In this document: piece by piece, positions 18,034 through 25,925 of the stretch
Layout: each line of letters starts with the position of its first letter
How positions within the stretch are numbered: the stretch's first letter is position 1
NCBI RefSeq assembly: GCF_016807185.1
Contig: NZ_JAEVYN010000002.1
Location: 1,172,528-1,236,527, forward strand
Origin: Leptolyngbya sp. Cla-17
Lineage (GTDB): Bacteria; Cyanobacteriota; Cyanobacteriia; Leptolyngbyales; Leptolyngbyaceae
Direction of reading: 5' to 3'
DNA length: 64,000 bases
Program-made: the position numbers and the translations under genes
Notes under the pieces: generated by a model
The model's input: the letters and a program-made list of their open reading frames with translations, nothing else
Told to the model about the DNA's origin: nothing
The model's database searches: none

Positions 18034-18432
18034 CTACAAACAATTACCAATATTAGTAATCTTGTTTCCACTGCCTGCCCAAATCCAGCCAGCGCGAGGG
18101 GCTGTTACTTCCAGCCAAATTAAACCATCGCTAGATTTGACCGTTTTGCGGGCAGTATCAAACTTTTGACCTGGAGCATAGCCAATCCCAGCAATTCTGC
18201 TGCTTCTAGACGCTTCTGAGCGGAGCAAAACACCGTTTGTTCTGACTAATGTGGGTGTTGGCAAAACGCGCCGACAGACAGTGGTTGCCTGGGCGAGTTC
18301 AACAGGTTCGGCCTGAGCAGACACATCTTTTAATGGCGCTGCGATCGCGGAATTTGCCATGCTAAAGCACTCAATTCCACATACTGCTGCTAACGCTGAA
18401 ATGAAACTCCAGCATACTTTCTGACTATTCAT
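18034..18432 (-). CDS. Secreted SH3b-like domain protein, 132 aa
   Basis: A signal peptide occupies about residues 1-31 (VCWSFISALAAVCGIECFSM, ending near AIAAP). The mature part is one bacterial SH3-like module: VLLRSEASRSSRIAGIGYAP then GLIWLEVTAPRAGWIWAGSG. Such domains bind peptidoglycan or proteins in the periplasm. Two cysteines, in the mature N-terminus and at the penultimate position, could form a disulfide. Own terminator at 17962-17987. Specific role unknown. Confidence 0.8.
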   Translation of the reverse strand: MNSQKVCWSFISALAAVCGIECFSMANSAIAAPLKDVSAQAEPVELAQATTVCRRVLPTPTLVRTNGVLLRSEASRSSRIAGIGYAPGQKFDTARKTVKSSDGLIWLEVTAPRAGWIWAGSGNKITNIGNCL

Positions 18433-18496
18433 GCAATATACCTCACACCGAGAAAAGTATTTGCATCTAGCCTATCAGCTGGTTTATGGAATGTCA

Positions 18497-18880
18497 CTAA
18501 TTAGACTTGGGGGTGCCCACTTCTAAAACAGCGGGTGTAGCCGATTGAGGCGCTTGCTGCCGAAGACGATCTGCTTGCTGCTTGCGAAAATTAGCGGTTT
18601 CCTTATCTAAACTCTCTCGTTTATCGGATGCATAGTCTTCAGGGCTAACGGAATTACCTTGCAATGCACGCAGCATGAAGTTTGTAAAGCTACTGGTTGC
18701 GTCCCCAGACTGCCCAGAGAAAAAATTGGCATCGTCCTTTGCCCGCGAGTCTTGGATTGGGGAAGCGATTTGAGCCTGAACTGAAACAGCTGTAACGAAA
18801 GGAATTGTAGTAACCATCAGCCCACTCAAAACAAAATAGGTGGCGCGGCGAGTGGATATTAATAAACTTGATTGATTCAT
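18497..18880 (-). CDS. Exported protein of unknown function, 127 aa
   Basis: A signal peptide (about 1-37, ATYFVLSGLMVTTIPFVTAV, cleavage near VQAQIA) leads into an unstructured, charged region with FTNFMLRALQGNSVSPEDYA and a coiled stretch rich in Lys, Arg and Gln. The ribosome site GAGGAG lies upstream of ATG 18880. It is 64 nt upstream of the SH3b-like gene on the same strand, so the two exported proteins may share a transcript. No family recognised. Confidence 0.65.
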   Translation of the reverse strand: MNQSSLLISTRRATYFVLSGLMVTTIPFVTAVSVQAQIASPIQDSRAKDDANFFSGQSGDATSSFTNFMLRALQGNSVSPEDYASDKRESLDKETANFRKQQADRLRQQAPQSATPAVLEVGTPKSN

Positions 18881-18993
18881 TTCAGGTTATCTCCTCTAAT
18901 GGTTACTAGCTATTATAATCGTGTCATTCTTTCCCACTACTTTAGCGTGTTCCTTTCAAGACGGCGCTCTTAATAATCTTGAAGATTTTAGAT

Positions 18994-19689
18994 TTAAAGA
19001 TTTTCTGGTAACGCTACGGCAGAAGCGATAATGCGATCGCATTCCTCCACAGTTTCTCGTCGCTCCATTGCAGCCACGAGTGCTTCATACGTCGTCCAGT
19101 GAGTCTCCAGCAGAGTTTTAGCACGTAGGACGGAAAGTCGCTCTTTGTGCTGACGGTCGGCGGCTGAAAAGCGAATTTGGATCAGCAGGGCACGCAGTTT
19201 CCCGCGATCATCATCGCCCCCTTGAGCATTACCATAGACCATTGCTTCTGCTGCTCCTCCCGCCATCCAAATCGTGCAAAGGCGATCAAGCATTTGTGCC
19301 GATAACTTGCCCTGCTGCAATTCTGCATCCAAAATTTGTGTATCAAATTGCACGCCGCCCTGCCCCGGATGCCCTTTTCTCAAAGCTTCCCAAGCGCTGA
19401 GAGTGTAGTCTGTGACGGGGATGTCCAACTGACGAGCCACCAAAAAGTGCCCTGCTTCATGCCGAATAATTCGTGCCCGATGCTCTTTAGAAAACCCCGC
19501 TAGCCAATCCAGCATCAAAGTGGAGCCGCGCCCCTGCCAGGTGAGAGTGTCCAGTGCAGCTAATCCTAAAGCGCTCGCAGTGGCGATCGCAGGCACCACG
19601 GGAGACAATTCCACCAGCGGTCCCAGCAACGCGGACATGGTAACCAAAAAAATAGATATGGCAACCAAATTAAGGGACAACTGACTCAT
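18994..19689 (-). CDS. Membrane HEAGH metalloprotease-like protein related to the FtsH peptidase domain
   Basis: The 231-aa product starts with two hydrophobic helices (about 5-48), then has IIRHEAGHFLVARQLDIPV at about 75-93, the zinc motif of M41 (FtsH) peptidases, and a helical C-terminus in the M41 style with MAGGAAEAMVYG and a GGDDDRGKL segment. There is no AAA ATPase domain, so it cannot unfold substrates as FtsH does. Relatives of this short type occur in cyanobacteria and plastids. Its substrate and even its activity are unproven. Confidence 0.82.
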   Translation of the reverse strand: MSQLSLNLVAISIFLVTMSALLGPLVELSPVVPAIATASALGLAALDTLTWQGRGSTLMLDWLAGFSKEHRARIIRHEAGHFLVARQLDIPVTDYTLSAWEALRKGHPGQGGVQFDTQILDAELQQGKLSAQMLDRLCTIWMAGGAAEAMVYGNAQGGDDDRGKLRALLIQIRFSAADRQHKERLSVLRAKTLLETHWTTYEALVAAMERRETVEECDRIIASAVALPENL

Positions 19690-19791
19690 TGAGAGTGATT
19701 TGTAAGTGGCGATTGATATTTAGCCTAGCAACAAATGCAGAGCAGTAGCGGATGGCTAAGGCTAAATCTGCCCATAGGTTTAAACAACGAA

Positions 19792-20328
19792 TTATTTGCG
19801 TGGCTGTTCGGCTTCTTTCGCAACCTCTGGTGGAATTTGAATCCGACCAGAATTATAATCGTCCCACACTTTCTGAAGTCGCTTGCGCCGCTCTGGAGAT
19901 GCATCCACATAGGCTTGAACCTCAGTTTGCATCAACTTTTTCATCAGGGGTTGCTTAGATAGAGTTAATAATTCTTTCAGCTCTGCTTCTGAAAATGTGG
20001 CTTCTAATCGCGCAAGATAGCTAGATTTTGCATGGCTCCATCCCGCTTCTCGCGCCAAAACGCCTTGCAGCCATGCATGAAATTTGGGTCTATTGGTAGC
20101 GGGTGCAACTACGATGTCAACACTGTTACCAAGGTATCGATCATAGTGCTGAGCGATTCCGATCTCTGAGAGAACTGCTTGCGCTAATTCCTGCTTAGGC
20201 TGAGCTGTGGTCCCAATTTCTGAACGGCCTCGCTGGGAAGGATCTGGCTGGGAGTTGGCTGTACAGGCGACAAATATGATGCAGACAATGGGCAGCCACT
20301 TTGAACGCCATGTTTGAAGTTTACACAT
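19792..20328 (-). CDS. Lipoprotein with DUF2059-like domain, 178 aa
   Basis: Ribosome site AGGAG precedes ATG 20328. A lipoprotein signal ends at the lipobox FVAC (Cys22). The mature protein is helical; FSEAELKELLTLSKQPLMKK followed by a LMQTEVQAY segment resembles DUF2059 proteins, which are periplasmic and of unknown function. It ends in a charged tail. It stands between the VanY-type and HEAGH genes on the same strand. Confidence 0.7.
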   Translation of the reverse strand: MCKLQTWRSKWLPIVCIIFVACTANSQPDPSQRGRSEIGTTAQPKQELAQAVLSEIGIAQHYDRYLGNSVDIVVAPATNRPKFHAWLQGVLAREAGWSHAKSSYLARLEATFSEAELKELLTLSKQPLMKKLMQTEVQAYVDASPERRKRLQKVWDDYNSGRIQIPPEVAKEAEQPRK

Positions 20329-20413
20329 GGGTCACTCCTGTTGGTGGACGACATCCAATCACGAGAATATTCCTCTAAATGCTTGACCAACATGCATCAC
20401 CAATATCCGATCG

Positions 20414-21274
20414 CTATTTTTTGATCCGTGCTTTATAAAACGTTTCGAGGCTGGCGCGATCGCCGACGAAGCGCCAATGCCAGGGTTCATAGGTCACGCC
20501 CTGCTTATTGTTTTTAGGAAACGATAGCTCAAAGCTGTGGAACGGTGCATTTACCTTCAGCCATTTGAAGGCAGGTGTATTTTCAAAATCCGGGCTAAGG
20601 TTCATGGCAGGCACAGCACCATCCCCAATATCCAACGCGTAACCTGTGTGATGCTCACTGTAACCGGGAGGAGCGCTTACTTTTGCCCGTTCGGCGGCAA
20701 CCTGTCCCCTTTCTGCCTTCTTCCCAAAGAAGAGATAATCTTGATCGGTGAGCGATCGAAAGCCAGAGAGGGGCACCAAACTCACGCCTTCCTGCTGGGC
20801 GGCGGCTTCCATCTCTTGATAGGCTTTGGCAGCGGCTTTTCTCATCTTAATAGAGCCATCGGCAGTGACAGAGCTTAACTCACTTTGAGTTGCTTCTGCA
20901 TAGCGAAAGTGCCCTAGCATCGTATCTGCATTTACCGTTGTTGAAGTTGGTGATGCAGTTGGGTTAGCAGCCGTTACCGACTGAGCAGAATTGGCTGCGA
21001 CCGCGGTGCTACTAGACTGAGCTTGCTGAGAACGCTGAAGCTGTACTGCCACCAAAATTCCTGCGGCTAGAGCGATCGCGCCAAGCGTCGTCAAACCTGC
21101 CATCAACATTGATCGATCAACCGTAGGTTTCGGTGCAACACTTGGAATGTCGCGTAGCGCAATCGGAATATCGTCTGGCAGATGTTTAGTAACATCCGAG
21201 GAGTTATCTAGTGCGCTAATCTTATCCAAGCGTTTGACTCCTGCTCTGGTGAGCGCCTGCTTAACAGGCAACAT
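20414..21274 (-). CDS. VanY-type D-alanyl-D-alanine carboxypeptidase (M15B)
   Basis: The 286-aa product has a cytoplasmic N-terminus, one transmembrane helix (about 58-82, LMAGLTTLGAIALAAGILVA), a Ser/Thr/Ala-rich linker, and a periplasmic peptidase domain (about 115-286). Zinc ligands are in YSEHHTGYALDIGD and in TYEPWHWRFVG; the GFRSLTDQ substrate loop is present. It should trim D-Ala from peptidoglycan stem peptides. No resistance genes are near, so a housekeeping wall role is most likely. Confidence 0.88.
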   Translation of the reverse strand: MLPVKQALTRAGVKRLDKISALDNSSDVTKHLPDDIPIALRDIPSVAPKPTVDRSMLMAGLTTLGAIALAAGILVAVQLQRSQQAQSSSTAVAANSAQSVTAANPTASPTSTTVNADTMLGHFRYAEATQSELSSVTADGSIKMRKAAAKAYQEMEAAAQQEGVSLVPLSGFRSLTDQDYLFFGKKAERGQVAAERAKVSAPPGYSEHHTGYALDIGDGAVPAMNLSPDFENTPAFKWLKVNAPFHSFELSFPKNNKQGVTYEPWHWRFVGDRASLETFYKARIKK

Positions 21275-21332
21275 CTTAACACTAGGAACCGTAGACTGAA
21301 ATCGAATTTTCCAACAAGCATTCAGTCAAGCT

Positions 21333-22319
21333 ATGCCATTTTCAAACCTGCTAGCAATCTACATTCCACTTTTAAGCTGGACGGGGTTGGGCTGGCTGTT
21401 GGGGCGAATATTGCCAGCCAAGGCTCCTATTGCTCTTGGCAAATTTCTTTTTTGGATTGGGGTGCCCATCGGAATTGTGGCTTTTTTGCGCCATGCGCTC
21501 ATTTCTGCATCCCTGTGGATTGCACCACTGGCTGCTTGGGCTGCGATTTTATTGGGCAGCAGCCTTGCATGGGGGTGGATACAGTATGGGCATCCCTGGA
21601 TAAAACAATGGTTTAGAAAAGACCTTGAGAGCGATCGCGCCTGTTGGAATCGCAAAACCCAAGCGAGTTTCTTACTCACCTCCATGGTGGGCAATACGGG
21701 CTATATTGGATTTCCTGTCTCTCTAGCGTTAGTGGGTGCAGACTACTTTGCCTGGGCGATATTTTATGACATGCTCGGCTCTACCCTAGGAGCCTATGGC
21801 TTAGGTGTGGCGGTGGCTTCGCGCTGGGGTAAGCACCAGACGAATCATAGTTGGCAGCGATCACTTCGCACACTCTTCCGCACTCTGCTAGTCAATCCGG
21901 CATTATGGGGGTTTTGCGTGGGGTTAGCAGTGAGAGATATGGCAATTTCACCGTTAGCAGAAGCAAGCTTACGTGGGTTTGCTTGGAGCGTGGTGTCACT
22001 ATCTTTAGTACTGGTGGGGATGCGCTTAAGCCAACTGTCTTCGTTCAACAGCATTCAACCTGCCGCTTTCAGCATCAGTATTAAAATGCTGCTAGTGCCT
22101 CTGGTAATCGGCACCGGTCTGTGGGGTTTGGGCGTACATGGATTGGTGCATCGGGCAATTTTGCTGCAAATGGCAATGCCACCTGCATTTGCCACGCTGG
22201 TGATTTCAGAAGCCTATGAACTGGATTATGAACTGGCGGTAACCGCGATCGCGATCGGTAGCCTCACCCTGTTGCTGACTTTACCGCTATGGCTATGGCT
22301 ATTTGGTGGATATCAGTGA
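21333..22319 (+). CDS. AEC-family permease (auxin efflux carrier type)
   Basis: The 328-aa product has about 9-10 hydrophobic helices and the fold pattern of the auxin efflux carrier family: N-terminal FSNLLAIYIPLLSWTGLGWL, a conserved MVGNTGYIGFPVSLALVGAD in the middle, and a C-terminal MAMPPAFATLVISEAYELDY. Members export small organic acids or act as anion carriers; the substrate is not deducible. It is divergently transcribed from the VanY-type gene, 58 nt apart. Confidence 0.85.
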   Translation: MPFSNLLAIYIPLLSWTGLGWLLGRILPAKAPIALGKFLFWIGVPIGIVAFLRHALISASLWIAPLAAWAAILLGSSLAWGWIQYGHPWIKQWFRKDLESDRACWNRKTQASFLLTSMVGNTGYIGFPVSLALVGADYFAWAIFYDMLGSTLGAYGLGVAVASRWGKHQTNHSWQRSLRTLFRTLLVNPALWGFCVGLAVRDMAISPLAEASLRGFAWSVVSLSLVLVGMRLSQLSSFNSIQPAAFSISIKMLLVPLVIGTGLWGLGVHGLVHRAILLQMAMPPAFATLVISEAYELDYELAVTAIAIGSLTLLLTLPLWLWLFGGYQ

Positions 22320-22337
22320 GCTGCAATTTCACTTTCG

Positions 22338-22637
22338 CTAAACGGTGTCTACATCATCAGATTGATGAGTAGAGTCACCTGAACTATCCTGTTGCTGCAA
22401 AGACTCTTGCTCAGGCAAAATAACTTTTTCCATGAGATATTCAATCGTTTGCTGTTTTACCCACCCTCGTGCTGCCAAGATTTCTCCAAAGCGCAGTCCG
22501 TTTACTTTTTGGTCATCTAGCGCCACGTTTACTTGGGCGGGTGTGAGTAATCCAGCTTCAACCAAATAGCCACCAATCCGCTTGGTGCGCAGCGATGAAG
22601 GGTCATGAGAAACTTTAGGGTCGCTGTTTGAATACAT
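22338..22637 (-). CDS. Small MshEN (PilB/GspE N-terminal-like) domain protein, 99 aa
   Basis: Residues about 20-75 (RIGGYLVEAGLLTPAQVNVA, LRFGEILAARGWVKQQTIEYL) match the N-terminal domain of type IV pilus and type II secretion ATPases, which in MshE binds cyclic di-GMP. Here the domain stands alone without an ATPase, followed by an acidic Gln/Ser/Asp tail. It may be a regulator of pili or motility, by inference only. It is convergent with the AEC permease gene (18 nt apart). Confidence 0.75.
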   Translation of the reverse strand: MYSNSDPKVSHDPSSLRTKRIGGYLVEAGLLTPAQVNVALDDQKVNGLRFGEILAARGWVKQQTIEYLMEKVILPEQESLQQQDSSGDSTHQSDDVDTV

Positions 22638-23017
22638 GACTCTTTAATTTAAAGTGCATAAATGGGGACAAATCTAGTAATGGAGGGAACAACAGCTAGC
22701 TAGATAAACTCATTTGACGCAACAAAACATCTTAATTATGAAATTACAAACACCCTGTAAATAGAACCGGAAGTTAAATTGAGCAATTCTGCTGAACTTT
22801 CTTCCACATAAATAAAGCTTTCGCTAACTAAATGAATCAAAGATTTGAAAAAACTCTCTAGTAGGAGCGATCGCTTTTTCACAGAGTGCCCTTATTGTCT
22901 ACAGAAATACTACTTCAATCAAAAATTACTTTGGCATTTAAGCTAAACCGCCAAAAAGCTATCGTCTCCATAAAAAACGAGAGTGCTTTGCAAATTTAAT
23001 TAACTAAATCGCTAACC
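22638..23017. other. Intergenic region, AT-rich
   Basis: About 380 nt ahead of the MshEN-domain gene and behind the phosphoribosyltransferase gene. One HIP1 octamer lies near 22867. No RNA gene or supported ORF was seen. Confidence 0.5.
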
Positions 23018-23536
23018 CTAGTTTTTTGAGTGGGTAGCCACCAATTCTGCAACGGTCATTTGCTCATAAAGTTCAAAGGGCTGATGAATCCAAGGATCGT
23101 CTGGCAGATAGTCCACGTAATAGTCTGGAGCGATAACGGAACACTGTTTATACCAAAGCACAGCGGTGCGAACTTCTTCAATATAGAATCCGTATTTGCG
23201 ATCGAGCCAGTCGATGGTTTTCTTCAGTGTTATACCGGAATCTACTAAATCATCCACCAACAGGATATGGCTGCCCAAATTAGCGGTTGTTTTGGTGAGA
23301 TCATGGGAAAAAACCAGCGAACCACGAGATTGATTATTGCTGCCCCCATAAGACGCAGTGGACAAAATGGCTAGAGGCACGTCATACAAGCGTGACAAAA
23401 TATCCCCCACTCTTAAACCGCCCTTGGCTAAACAAATAATTTGATTAAACTGCCAATCGGATTGATACACCTTCACGGCAAGCTGCTCAATCGCGTGATG
23501 GTAATCTTCCCAAGAGACATAAAGATCTGGTGGCAT
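23018..23536 (-). CDS. Phosphoribosyltransferase (purine salvage type)
   Basis: The 172-aa product has the type I phosphoribosyltransferase fold. The PRPP loop is ILLVDDLVDSGITLKKT at about 90-106, and IICLAKGGLRVGDILSR is the upstream loop. It looks like the xanthine/hypoxanthine-guanine group and ends in YEQMTVAELVATHS. ATG 23536 is preferred over an in-frame TTG at 23542. The base specificity cannot be told. It is divergent from the GPH symporter gene by 71 nt. Confidence 0.85.
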   Translation of the reverse strand: MPPDLYVSWEDYHHAIEQLAVKVYQSDWQFNQIICLAKGGLRVGDILSRLYDVPLAILSTASYGGSNNQSRGSLVFSHDLTKTTANLGSHILLVDDLVDSGITLKKTIDWLDRKYGFYIEEVRTAVLWYKQCSVIAPDYYVDYLPDDPWIHQPFELYEQMTVAELVATHSKN

Positions 23537-23607
23537 GGTCAAGCTCTTTGAATTGCAGAAGTCGAAGAGAATAATACAACTGTTGACGAAATTTTACTCA
23601 TCTTGTT

Positions 23608-25050
23608 ATGAACAATTCTAATTCTGAAAGCCCTGACTCTCGCCCATTAAGTTTCTGGACAAAGATGGCGTATGGAGCAGGCGATCTGGGCCCTGCAATT
23701 ACTGCCAACATTGTGGTGGTGTTCTTGCTGGTCTTTTTCACCAATGTGGCAGGGTTAGATCCTGGCTTGGCAGGTAGCATTTTGCTGATTGGCAAGATTT
23801 GGGATGCTATTAATGATCCAATGGTGGGAGCATTGAGCGATCGCACCCAAAGCAAGTGGGGACGGCGCTTACCCTGGATGCTATGGGGCGCTGTGCCATT
23901 CGGTTTCTTTTTCTTTTTGCAATGGGTAGTGCCTCGTTTCAGCGACAATCCCAACACCAATCAGTGGGGTCTGTTTTTTTACTACGTAGTCATCAGCATC
24001 TTCTCCAATGCTTTCTACACGGTTGTTAACTTGCCCTACACTGCTCTGACTCCTGAACTGACTCAAAACTACGATGAGCGCACCAGTCTCAATAGTTTTC
24101 GGTTTGCCTTTTCCATCAGCGGTAGCATTCTGTCTTTAATTATCGCGCTCGTTTTATTTGGATTTTTCCCGAACAATCCGATTAAGCAATATCTGCTGAT
24201 TGGGGGCGTATGTGCAGTCATATCGGTACTGCCTTTATATTGGTGCGTATTTGGTATTCGTCAACGAGTGCTAGAAGGAGAAGCCCGCCGCTTAGCCAAT
24301 CCATTACCGCCACAAACGATGTCTTATGTGGAACAGCTAAAAGTTGCTTTTACCAATCGCCCTTTTTTATATGTGGTGGGCATCTATCTCTGTTCTTGGC
24401 TAGCCGTGCAAAATACCGTCGCCATCATTCCTTACTTTGTCCAAAGCTGGATGGGTCTAACGTCACAAGATTTTACTAAGGTGGTGATTGCGGTGCAGGT
24501 GACTGCCTTGATCATGCTATTTGTGTGGACGCAGGTGAGTAAGCGGATTGGCAAAAAAGCGGTCTACTTTATGGGCATGTCGCTGTGGGTAATTGCAGAG
24601 ATTGGACTGTTTCTCTTGCAGCCCGGACAGGTCGGCTGGATGTATGCGTTGGCAGTGATGGCAGGTGTTGGCGTATCCACTGCTTATCTGGTGCCTTGGT
24701 CAATGATTCCTGATGTGATTGAGTTGGATGAACTGAACACGGGACAACGACGCGAAGGTCTTTTTTATGGATATATGGTGTTGTTGCAAAAGGTAGCGCT
24801 GGCGATCGGGGTGTTTCTGGTCGGGCAATCTCTGCAAGTTTCGGGTTTTTTAAAAACCGTTGCAGGTCAGCCTAACCCTACTCAGCCAGACTCAGCATTG
24901 TGGGCAATTCGGCTGATGATTGGTCCTATCCCAGCCGCAATTTTGCTGATTGGATTAGTACTGGCTTATTTTTACCCGATTACCCGTGAAGTTCATGCTG
25001 AGATTTTGCTGAAGTTGCAAGAGCGAAAGCGGCAAGGAAGTGAGGAATAA
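23608..25050 (+). CDS. GPH-family sodium/proton:sugar symporter (MelB-like MFS)
   Basis: A 480-aa protein with 12 predicted membrane helices. MAYGAGDLGPAITANIVVVF at the N-terminus and KIWDAINDPMVGALSDRTQS (cation-binding Asp of helix 2) are hallmarks of the glycoside-pentoside-hexuronide:cation symporter family. SMIPDVIELDELNTGQRREG is the conserved late loop. The sugar or other solute is not deducible. A beta-glucosidase lies 12 kb away, too far to tie functionally. Start ATG 23608. Confidence 0.9.
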   Translation: MNNSNSESPDSRPLSFWTKMAYGAGDLGPAITANIVVVFLLVFFTNVAGLDPGLAGSILLIGKIWDAINDPMVGALSDRTQSKWGRRLPWMLWGAVPFGFFFFLQWVVPRFSDNPNTNQWGLFFYYVVISIFSNAFYTVVNLPYTALTPELTQNYDERTSLNSFRFAFSISGSILSLIIALVLFGFFPNNPIKQYLLIGGVCAVISVLPLYWCVFGIRQRVLEGEARRLANPLPPQTMSYVEQLKVAFTNRPFLYVVGIYLCSWLAVQNTVAIIPYFVQSWMGLTSQDFTKVVIAVQVTALIMLFVWTQVSKRIGKKAVYFMGMSLWVIAEIGLFLLQPGQVGWMYALAVMAGVGVSTAYLVPWSMIPDVIELDELNTGQRREGLFYGYMVLLQKVALAIGVFLVGQSLQVSGFLKTVAGQPNPTQPDSALWAIRLMIGPIPAAILLIGLVLAYFYPITREVHAEILLKLQERKRQGSEE

Positions 25051-25180
25051 GATACAACTGCAAAGCACGAAGTGATGAGTAGGAAGTGATCTAACACACG
25101 ATGCCTGACACTTAACTCCTGACAAAAAATTACCACGCTATAATGAGCGAGCAGTAAAGTTTTGTAAAGAGATTTTTAAA

Positions 25181-25849
25181 GTGACTCAGCCAAATTTAGA
25201 AAAAATTGCGACGGATTTGGAAAGCGAGAATGTGCGCGATCGCCGAATCGCATTGGCAACTTTGCGAGATGTGCCGGCGATCGATGCGGTGCCATTGATC
25301 AAAAAAGTGCTGCATGATGAAAATTTGCAGGTGCGATCGATGGCGGTGTTTGCATTAGGAATTAAACAGACCGACGAATGCTATCCGTTACTGCTGGATG
25401 TTTTGACGAATGAGGCAGACTATAGCATTCGAGCTGATGCGGCGGGAGCGTTAGGTTATTTGGAAGACATCCGTGCATTTGAGCCACTTGTTCGCACTTT
25501 CTATGAAGACACAGAATGGTTAGTGCGCTTTAGTGCGGCGGTTTCTTTGGGTAATTTGAAAGATCCCCGTGCCTATGATGTGCTGATTCAAGCCTTGGAC
25601 AGTCAGGAAGTAGTACTTCAGCAGGCAGCGATCGCGGCTTTGGGTGAAATTAAAGCGATCAATTCTGTAGACCACATCCTCCGCTTTGCCCAGTCGGAAG
25701 ATTGGCTGGTCCGTCAGCGCCTTGCTGAGGCACTAGGACATTTGCCTACTCCAAAAAGTGTTTCCGCAGCGAAATACCTGGCAAAAGATAGCCATTCACA
25801 AGTTGCTGAAGCAGCCCGAATTTCTCTAGAGCGGTTGAGTGCTGGGTAA
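25181..25849 (+). CDS. HEAT-repeat protein, NblB/CpcE-like
   Basis: The 222-aa product (GTG start at 25181) consists of about six HEAT repeats of 30-35 residues: VPLIKKVLHDENLQVRSMAV, YDVLIQALDSQEVVLQQAAI and DHILRFAQSEDWLVRQRLAE are examples. It belongs to the group that includes bilin lyase subunits CpcE/CpcF and the phycobilisome-degradation protein NblB; its length is like NblB. Binding of phycobilin or phycobiliprotein is a reasonable inference but is not shown by any single residue. A TATAAT -10 box is at 25139-25144. Confidence 0.8.
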   Translation: MTQPNLEKIATDLESENVRDRRIALATLRDVPAIDAVPLIKKVLHDENLQVRSMAVFALGIKQTDECYPLLLDVLTNEADYSIRADAAGALGYLEDIRAFEPLVRTFYEDTEWLVRFSAAVSLGNLKDPRAYDVLIQALDSQEVVLQQAAIAALGEIKAINSVDHILRFAQSEDWLVRQRLAEALGHLPTPKSVSAAKYLAKDSHSQVAEAARISLERLSAG

Positions 25850-25925
25850 CGAATGGGAAGAAATAGCAAGGATTAGGAAACTCAAAACTTTTACCTCTGC
25901 TCTTCACCTTCACCTTCATCCTCAG

